From Leclercia adecarboxylata (lineage in GTDB: Bacteria > Pseudomonadota > Gammaproteobacteria > Enterobacterales > Enterobacteriaceae): a stretch of DNA of 64,000 nucleotides. The first letter of the stretch is position 1. Each line of letters starts with the position of its first letter. Both the position numbers and the translations under genes were made by a program. Where the stretch lies: the NCBI RefSeq assembly GCF_006874705.1, contig NZ_CP035382.1:930001-994000 (forward strand), read 5' to 3'. This document shows positions 58,643 through 64,000 of the stretch, piece after piece. Below the pieces are notes generated by a model. That model was given only the letters and a program-made list of their open reading frames with translations, ran no database searches and was not told the origin of the DNA.

Positions 58643-59770
58643 ATGAAAGGAAAAATCATCCCCCTGAATTTCCGTACCCGCCAGGACAGCCAGACCGGCC
58701 ACGACGTGATACGGCTGACGCCTCCGCACATCATCTGTCACCGTAACTACTTCTATCAGAAATGCTTTACCCGCGATGGCAGCAAGCTGATCTTTGGCGG
58801 CGCCTTTGAGGGCCACTGGAACTACTACCTGCTGGACATTGAGCAGCAAAAAGCGACCCAGCTGACCGACGGCGCCGGAGACAACACCTTCGGTGGTTTC
58901 CTCTCCGCGGACGATAAATCTCTGTGGTACGTGAAAAATAGCCGCGAACTCAGGCGCGTCGATCTCGACAGTCTTGAAGAGTATGTGGTGTATGAGGTCG
59001 ATAACGACTGGGTGGCCTACGGCACCTGGGTGGCGAACTCTGACTGTACGAAGCTGGTGGGCATCGAGATTAAGAAAAGCGACTGGCAGCCGCTCACCGA
59101 CTGGAGCAAATTCCGCGCGTTCTACTTTACCAACCCGGAATGCCGCCTGATCAACATCGATCTGCAAACCGGTGAACGGCGGGTGATTTTGCAGGAAAAA
59201 CGCTGGCTCGGACATCCGATTTACCGTCCGTTCGACGACAGCACCGTGGCATTTTGTCATGAAGGCCCGCGCGACGCGATCGATGCCCGGATGTGGCTGA
59301 TCGGCGAAGATGGCAGTAATCTGCGCAAGGTACGCCAGCATGCCGCGGGCGAGAGCTTTACCCACGAGTTCTGGGTGCCGGACGGCTCAGCGCTCTGTTA
59401 CGTGGCGCACAAGGAGAACGATCCGCAGCGCTACCTGTTCAGCGCCGATCCGCAAACGCTGGAGAATCGCCAGCTGATGGCGATCCCGCCCTGCTCTCAC
59501 CTGATGAGTAACCACGATGGCTCGCTGATCGTCGGTGACGGCGCGCCGCACAATACCGGCGATATCAGCCTCAACGATCCCTTTATCTGGGTATTCGATA
59601 TTGAACAAGGCACGCAAACCGCCATCTGCCAGCACAACACCAGCTGGAAAGTACTGGACGGCGATCGCCAGGTGACCCACCCGCATCCTTCGTTTTCACC
59701 GGACAATAAGTGGGTGCTGTACACCTCGGACGAAGAAGGAATGCCGGCGCTCTATCTCGCCCGGGTGTGA
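58643..59770 (+). CDS. ogl: Oligogalacturonate lyase Ogl, copy 1
   Basis: 375 residues, PL22 seven-bladed beta-propeller. It cleaves unsaturated digalacturonate in the cytoplasm to two monouronates. The metal-site histidines and glutamine are visible: His286 in CSHLMSN and Gln343, His346, His348 in RQVTHPHPSF. The putative base is His241 in FTHEFWVPDG. It is a little shorter than the 388 residues I recall for Dickeya Ogl; the difference falls in the loop near residue 300. AAGGAA precedes the ATG. A terminator but no KdgR box lies between it and togB. Confidence 0.94.
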   Translation: MKGKIIPLNFRTRQDSQTGHDVIRLTPPHIICHRNYFYQKCFTRDGSKLIFGGAFEGHWNYYLLDIEQQKATQLTDGAGDNTFGGFLSADDKSLWYVKNSRELRRVDLDSLEEYVVYEVDNDWVAYGTWVANSDCTKLVGIEIKKSDWQPLTDWSKFRAFYFTNPECRLINIDLQTGERRVILQEKRWLGHPIYRPFDDSTVAFCHEGPRDAIDARMWLIGEDGSNLRKVRQHAAGESFTHEFWVPDGSALCYVAHKENDPQRYLFSADPQTLENRQLMAIPPCSHLMSNHDGSLIVGDGAPHNTGDISLNDPFIWVFDIEQGTQTAICQHNTSWKVLDGDRQVTHPHPSFSPDNKWVLYTSDEEGMPALYLARV

Positions 59771-59772
59771 AA

Positions 59773-59846
59773 AAAGCCGGGTGGCGGCTACGCCTTACCC
59801 GGCTTACGGTTTTGTAGGCCCGGCAAGCAAAGCGCCGCCGGGCATT
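59773..59846. repeat. REP-type pair between ogl and araE
   Basis: AGCCGGGTGGCGGCTACGCC and, facing it, TTGTAGGCCCGGCAAGC...CGCCGCCGGGCA form the usual palindromic pair between the convergent 3' ends. Confidence 0.8.
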
Positions 59847-59850
59847 ACCC

Positions 59851-61266
59851 TCACACGCCGATGTTTCTTAACTTCTCCCCTGACATCAGCTTGCGCTCAA
59901 TATGCTCCAGGGTGACACCTTTGGTTTCCGGAATCAGCCAGAAGGTGATACCAATAAAGGCCACGTTCAGCACCGTATAAAGCCAGAAGGTCCCTGCCGC
60001 GCCGATAGAATCCAGCAGGGTCAGGAAGGTGGCGCCAATGATCATGTTCGACACCCAGTTAGTGGTGGTGGAACAGGTGATCCCGAAATCGCGGCATTTC
60101 AGGGGCTGAATTTCGGAGCACAGGATCCACACCACCGGCGCGGCGCTCATCGCGTATCCCGCGATGCACATCATCGTCATCCCCACAGAGAGCCAGGATA
60201 AGCTGCTGGACGCCGTACCGTTATCAAACTGCATCAGGCAGTAGCCGAGGATCAGTGTTCCCAGCGCCATCACGCTAAAACCAATTTTCAGGGCCGGCTT
60301 ACGGCCCGCTTTATCGACGGTAAACACCGCAATAAAGGTGGCAAACATAAAGGTCAGCCCCACCACCAGCGTGGCGATCATCTGCTGTTCGGTAGTGGTG
60401 AACCCGGCCATTTTGAAAATACGTGGCGCGTAATACATGATGATATTCATGCCGGTAAACTGCTGCATCGCCTGCAGGAGCATGCCGAGAAATACCGCGC
60501 GACGGACGTTGCGGTTTATTTTGAACAACGACCAGCCACCCTGTTTCAGCTTGAGGCTTTCGCGGATCTCGTTCAGCTCTTCCCGCGCTTTCTCAGAGGT
60601 ATCGCGCAGCATCCGCAGCACTTCTTCCGCCTCGACGTGACGCCCTTTTTGCGCCAGCCAGCGTGGACTGTTAGGCAAAAAGATCACCAGCACAATCAGC
60701 AATACCGCCGGTAATGCCAGTACACCCAGCATCGCGCGCCAGTTGCCGCTGTAGCTGAAATACGTATCAGAAAGAAAGGCCAGCACAATTCCGAGGGTCA
60801 CCATCAGCTGGTACATGCTGATCATTTTGCCGCGAACGTTTTCGCTCGCCATCTCCGAGAGATACAGGGGGGCGGTGTAGGAGGCAATCCCCACGGCCAC
60901 GCCGAGCAGCACGCGGGAGAGCAGCAGCACCTCCACGTTTGAGGCGAACGCAGAGCCAATCGAACCAGCGACAAACAAAACCGCCCCGACCATCAGGCTG
61001 TATTTTCGCCCCAGGCGGAACGAGAGCCAGCCGTTGAACAAGGCGCCCACCGCAGCGCCCAGCATCATGCTGCTCACCACCCACTCCTGCAGGCGATTGC
61101 TGAGCGTAAAGTGATCGGTGATAAAAGGTAGCGCACCGGCAATAACGCCGATATCCAGACCAAACAGCAGACCGGCCACCGCGGCGGAAACAGAGACAAA
61201 CAGGTTCATCCTTCGGGTATCACGAAGGGCACGGGGCATAAATGTAGAGTCATTAATAGATGTCAT
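59851..61266 (-). CDS. araE: Arabinose:H+ symporter AraE
   Basis: 471 residues (472 in E. coli), 12-helix MFS sugar porter. Signatures [60 protein letters not shown] and [11 protein letters not shown]. Low-affinity, high-capacity L-arabinose uptake with protons. Lies beside kduD, as in E. coli. An AraC half-site and a CRP site occur upstream. Confidence 0.97.
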   Translation of the reverse strand: MTSINDSTFMPRALRDTRRMNLFVSVSAAVAGLLFGLDIGVIAGALPFITDHFTLSNRLQEWVVSSMMLGAAVGALFNGWLSFRLGRKYSLMVGAVLFVAGSIGSAFASNVEVLLLSRVLLGVAVGIASYTAPLYLSEMASENVRGKMISMYQLMVTLGIVLAFLSDTYFSYSGNWRAMLGVLALPAVLLIVLVIFLPNSPRWLAQKGRHVEAEEVLRMLRDTSEKAREELNEIRESLKLKQGGWSLFKINRNVRRAVFLGMLLQAMQQFTGMNIIMYYAPRIFKMAGFTTTEQQMIATLVVGLTFMFATFIAVFTVDKAGRKPALKIGFSVMALGTLILGYCLMQFDNGTASSSLSWLSVGMTMMCIAGYAMSAAPVVWILCSEIQPLKCRDFGITCSTTTNWVSNMIIGATFLTLLDSIGAAGTFWLYTVLNVAFIGITFWLIPETKGVTLEHIERKLMSGEKLRNIGV

Positions 61267-61347
61267 ATTTTCCTGCCTGAACAGCGTAAGACGTTAAACG
61301 AAATTACGAGAAACCCGGAAAAAGTGTCAGGTCGTATAACGTGAAAA

Positions 61348-61364
61348 TATGGATTTATCGGCTG
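61348..61364 (-). promoter_or_regulatory. AraC half-site of araE
   Basis: TATGGATTTATCGGCTG resembles the araI/araE half-site (reverse of TAGCATTTTTATCCATA) and sits 82 bp upstream of the araE start. Confidence 0.6.
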
Positions 61365-61377
61365 GTAGGGTGCGATC

Positions 61378-61393
61378 TGTGATGGACATTACA
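61378..61393. promoter_or_regulatory. CRP site of araE
   Basis: TGTGA-TGGACA-TTACA matches the TGTGA-N6-TCACA consensus at 9 of 10 positions, just upstream of the AraC half-site. The remainder of the 313-bp gap (61267-61579) has only this, the kduD terminator and AT-rich DNA. Confidence 0.75.
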
Positions 61394-61532
61394 CTTTAAA
61401 ACAGAGGTTAATATTCACCACTTTTTGTTAAAAACATGATTTATAAACAATAAATATGTGACACCTGTCATTTTCGTAAAATGCTTATGGATTTTCCTCT
61501 TTTATTCATATGGACAATGGCTAATTCAGGGC

Positions 61533-61565
61533 AAAAAAAACCTCCGCCCAGGGCAGAGGTTTTTC
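61533..61565 (-). terminator. Intrinsic terminator of kduD
   Basis: On the reverse strand CCTCTGCCC-TG-GGGCGGAGG is followed by eight Ts, 20 bases past the kduD stop. Confidence 0.9.
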
Positions 61566-61579
61566 GGCAGTGGCGAGAA

Positions 61580-62341
61580 TTAACGCGCCAGCCAGCCGCC
61601 ATCAACCGCGACGGTGTAGCCGTTGATGTAGTCAGACGCGCTGGAAGCCAGGAACACAACCGGCCCCATCAGATCGCTCGGCAGACCCCAACGACCCGCC
61701 GGGATACGCTCAAGGATCGCCGCGCTGCGCTCTTCATCAGCACGCAGCTGCTGGGTGTTGTTGGTAGCCATGTAGCCCGGAGCGATGGCGTTCACGTTGA
61801 TGTTGTGCTGCGCCCATTCGTTCGCCAGCAGACGGGTAACGCCCATTACGCCGCTTTTGGAGGCGGTGTAAGAAGGCACACGGATGCCACCCTGGAAGGA
61901 GAGCATGGAAGCGATGTTGATGATTTTGCCGCCGTTGCCCTGCGCGATAAAGTGCTTCGCTGCCGCCTGAGACATGAAGAACACGCTCTTGATGTTCAGG
62001 TTCATAACGTCGTCCCAGTCCTGCTCGCTGAAGTTGATCGCGTCTTCGCGACGGATCAGACCGGCGTTGTTGACCAGAATGTCGATTTTACCGAATTCAG
62101 CCACAGCACGATCCAGCAGCTCAGGAATGGCGTCGATTTTGCGCAGATCAGCGGTCAGGCTCAGGAAACGACGGCCCAGCGCGGTCACACGCTCGATGGT
62201 CTCCTGCGGCTCAACGATGTTGATCCCGACGATGTCACAGCCCGCTTCCGCCAGGCCGACCGCCATACCCTGGCCCAGACCGGTATCACAACCGGTAACG
62301 ACCGCAACTTTACCTTGCAGAGAAAATGCATCAAGAATCAT
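61580..62341 (-). CDS. kduD: 2-dehydro-3-deoxy-D-gluconate 5-dehydrogenase KduD
   Basis: 253 residues, as in E. coli. Short-chain dehydrogenase with the dinucleotide motif TGCDTGLGQGMA and the catalytic Tyr-x3-Lys in PSYTASKSG. It reduces 2,5-diketo-3-deoxygluconate to 2-keto-3-deoxygluconate, following KduI. Lies 62 bp downstream of kduI in one operon. Confidence 0.97.
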   Translation of the reverse strand: MILDAFSLQGKVAVVTGCDTGLGQGMAVGLAEAGCDIVGINIVEPQETIERVTALGRRFLSLTADLRKIDAIPELLDRAVAEFGKIDILVNNAGLIRREDAINFSEQDWDDVMNLNIKSVFFMSQAAAKHFIAQGNGGKIINIASMLSFQGGIRVPSYTASKSGVMGVTRLLANEWAQHNINVNAIAPGYMATNNTQQLRADEERSAAILERIPAGRWGLPSDLMGPVVFLASSASDYINGYTVAVDGGWLAR

Positions 62342-62403
62342 TTTTTATCCTTTATCTTTCAGCGCCTGAACGAACAGGCAAGTTTGTGCTTAACTGCCCG
62401 CGA

Positions 62404-63240
62404 CTAGCGCAGATCCTTAACGGCTACGTGGTCCATATCATCGAAGACCTGGTTTTCACCCACCATGCCCCAGATGAAGGTATAGGCACGCGTACCTACG
62501 CCAGAGTGAATAGACCAGCTTGGAGAAATGACGGCCTGCTCGTTATGCATCACGATATGGCGCGTCTCCTGCGGCTGACCCATCATATGGAATACACAGG
62601 CGTCTTCTTCCATATTGAAGTAGAAGTACACTTCCATGCGGCGCTCGTGGGTATGGCACGGCATGGTGTTCCACAGGTTGCCCGGCTCAAGCTCGGTCAG
62701 ACCCATGCTGAGCTGGCAGGTCTCCAGCACATCAGGAACGAAATATTTATTGATGGTGCGGCGGTTGCTGGTGAGGTTGTCACCCAGGGTGACCGGTGAG
62801 ACTTCCGCCGGGGTCACTTTTTTGGTCGGATAGGTGGTGTGTGCCGGGGCGCAGTTGTAGTAAAACTTCGCCGGTTTGCCGCTATCGACGCTGGCGAAGA
62901 CCACTTCCTGCGCGCCTTTCCCGACGTACAGCGCGTCGCGATGGCCGATCTCATAGCACTGACCGTCAACGGTGATGGTGCCCGGGCCGCCGATGTTAAT
63001 CACGCCCAGCTCACGACGCTCGAGGAAGAAGCTGACGCCGAGCTGCTTGCCCACTTCACCACCGACGGAGACCGTTTTGGCCACCGGCATGATGCCGCCA
63101 ACGATGATGCGGTCAATGTGGCTGTACACCATGGTGTATTGATCAGCGACAAATACTTTCTCAACTAAAAACTCATCGCGCAGACCCTGGGTATCCAGCG
63201 TTTTTGCATGCGCGCTGTGGATGCTTTGTCTGACTTCCAC
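62404..63240 (-). CDS. kduI: 5-keto 4-deoxyuronate isomerase KduI
   Basis: 278 residues, cupin isomerase turning 4-deoxy-L-threo-5-hexosulose uronate into 2,5-diketo-3-deoxygluconate. Zinc ligands are in [15 protein letters not shown] (two His and Glu) and [12 protein letters not shown] (His). The start is GTG at 63240, with GGAGG 5 bases upstream; a nearby ATG is out of frame. First gene of the kduI-kduD operon. Confidence 0.97.
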   Translation of the reverse strand: MEVRQSIHSAHAKTLDTQGLRDEFLVEKVFVADQYTMVYSHIDRIIVGGIMPVAKTVSVGGEVGKQLGVSFFLERRELGVINIGGPGTITVDGQCYEIGHRDALYVGKGAQEVVFASVDSGKPAKFYYNCAPAHTTYPTKKVTPAEVSPVTLGDNLTSNRRTINKYFVPDVLETCQLSMGLTELEPGNLWNTMPCHTHERRMEVYFYFNMEEDACVFHMMGQPQETRHIVMHNEQAVISPSWSIHSGVGTRAYTFIWGMVGENQVFDDMDHVAVKDLR

Positions 63241-63285
63241 ATTAACCTCCAGAATTTATCGGCCCCGAAGGCCAGGATAATTAAC

Positions 63286-63303
63286 AAAACGGTGTTCCGT
63301 TTT
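63286..63303. promoter_or_regulatory. Inverted repeat, possible KdgR operator near kduI
   Basis: AAAACGGTGTTCCGTTTT is an 18-bp inverted repeat with an off-consensus centre, 46 bp upstream of kduI. Its left half resembles KdgR half-sites. Assignment is tentative. Confidence 0.45.
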
Positions 63304-63328
63304 CGTGATGAGCACATATTATCTGCTG

Positions 63329-63343
63329 TGAAATGGGTTTTCA
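63329..63343. promoter_or_regulatory. Possible KdgR operator, variant
   Basis: TGAAATGGGTTTTCA has both outer TGAAA/TTTCA elements but the wrong centre. It lies between the two better sites of this divergent region. Confidence 0.4.
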
Positions 63344-63351
63344 ATTACATT

Positions 63352-63366
63352 TAAAACGATGTTTCA
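63352..63366. promoter_or_regulatory. KdgR operator of kduI-kduD
   Basis: TAAAACGATGTTTCA shares AAACGATGTTTC with the kdgF operator; it is about 110 bp upstream of kduI. Confidence 0.85.
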
Positions 63367-63596
63367 CTTTTTCTGTTAGTTAATCTCAAAATTGCAGTTG
63401 CGATCACGATTGTCAGGGAGTTGACATCGCTTTCTTAAAACTAATTTTTAAAGCTCCCACTCTAATTTTTAAATTAAACAATAACTTACAAAAGAATAAA
63501 AAATTGACGCCGGGATGATAAAAATCTGAACAGATGTAAAGAGAATGATGAATTCGCGGGCTTTTCCTTCAGAAGTGCGCCACCAGTCACACACAC

Positions 63597-63611
63597 TGAA
63601 ACGATGTTTTG
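63597..63611. promoter_or_regulatory. KdgR operator of the second ogl
   Basis: TGAAACGATGTTTTG is close to the consensus TGAAAC-N3-GTTTCA, 85 bp upstream of the second ogl start. The rest of the 455-bp divergent gap is AT-rich and has no gene. Confidence 0.8.
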
Positions 63612-63695
63612 ATATTTTAACACCCAGTTTTTAAACTCATATTTTACCGATCGGACTGCAGGTAAAACCCTGTCGTCGAATTCAAGGAGTGCATC

Positions 63696-64000
63696 ATGGC
63701 AAAAGGCATGCGGGTCAAACTGAACTATGAGGTCAGTCGCGATCCGGATACAGGCGTGGAAGTCACCCGCCTGACCCCCCCTGAAGTTACCTGTCATCGT
63801 AACTACTTCTATCAAAAGTGTTTTTTCAACGACGGTAGTCATCTGCTGTTTGCTGGTGAATTCGATGGCCACTGGAACTACTATCTGCTGGATCTGAAAA
63901 AGGCCGAAGCGGTGCAGTTAACCGAAGGCGCGGGCGACAACACCTTTGGCGGCTTCCTGTCGCCGGATGATAAATCCCTCTATTACGTTAAGAATGATCG
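63696..64000 (+). CDS. ogl: Oligogalacturonate lyase Ogl, copy 2 (cut by the window end)
   Basis: About 101 residues from ATG at 63696 (AAGGAG 6 bases upstream), open to the window edge. The N-terminus reads MAKGMRVKLNYEV and shares VTRLTPPEVTCHRNYFYQKCF, WNYYLLDL and GAGDNTFGGFLSPDDKSLYYVKN with copy 1 at 58643. It is nearer than copy 1 to the Dickeya Ogl N-terminus. It has its own KdgR operator and is divergent from kduI-kduD. Active-site residues lie beyond the window. Confidence 0.92.
   Translation, partial: MAKGMRVKLNYEVSRDPDTGVEVTRLTPPEVTCHRNYFYQKCFFNDGSHLLFAGEFDGHWNYYLLDLKKAEAVQLTEGAGDNTFGGFLSPDDKSLYYVKND

Overview
The window is chromosomal DNA of an enterobacterium (Enterobacteriaceae, close to the Enterobacter/Lelliottia/Leclercia/Klebsiella group; the genus cannot be fixed from this stretch). 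Gene content and order follow the Escherichia coli K-12 segment yqcC-csrB-syd-queF-ppnN-sdaCB-xni-rlmM-ygdD-gcvA-gcvB-ygdI-csdAE-tcdA-mltA-metZWV-amiC-argA-recD-recB-ptrA-recC-ppdC-ygdB-ppdBA-thyA-lgt-ptsP-rppH-mutH-ygdR-tas-lplT-aas-omrAB-galR-lysA-lysR-ygeA-araE-kduD-kduI almost gene for gene. Most proteins have the length of their E. coli orthologues, and no phage, IS element or CRISPR was seen.

Layout. 0-16.8 kb: regulatory RNA csrB with its UvrY-type upstream box, Syd, queuosine (queF), nucleotide and serine catabolism (ppnN, sdaC-sdaB), xni, the gcvA-ygdD-rlmM operon with divergent sRNA gcvB, the CsdA/CsdE/TcdA sulfur and tRNA t6A-cyclisation group, mltA, three identical initiator tRNA genes, and amiC. 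17-36.7 kb: argA behind two ARG boxes, the RecBCD genes with ptrA (recC / ptrA-recB-recD), four minor-pseudopilin genes, thyA-lgt and ptsP-rppH. 36.7-45 kb: the DnaA-reactivating site DARS2 between rppH and mutH, then ygdR, tas, the lplT-aas lysophospholipid pair, sRNAs omrA and omrB, and galR.

Two insertions relative to K-12 carry the accessory biology. (1) Between galR and lysA (45.1-50.5 kb) sits a beta-glycoside locus: a solo PTS cellobiose-type IIC, a family-1 glycosidase, a UxuR/ExuR-like GntR regulator and a GNAT acetyltransferase in one overlapping operon, divergent from an AscG-like LacI regulator. The divergent region has two UxuR-type operators 94 bp apart. (2) Between ygeA and araE (53.5-59.8 kb) sit kdgF, the oligogalacturonide ABC importer togMNAB and oligogalacturonate lyase ogl. 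After araE comes kduI-kduD, and divergent from it a second ogl runs off the window end. Recognisable KdgR operators precede kdgF, togM, kduI and the second ogl. Together these genes import pectin oligomers, cleave them and convert the unsaturated uronate to 2-keto-3-deoxygluconate. No pectate lyase, KdgM porin or kdgR lies in the window.

Four Hfq- or CsrA-dependent regulatory RNAs (csrB, gcvB, omrA, omrB) lie within 44 kb. I see no clearly undescribed system. The best candidates for new biology are the galR-lysA glycoside locus and the duplicated, separately regulated ogl genes.
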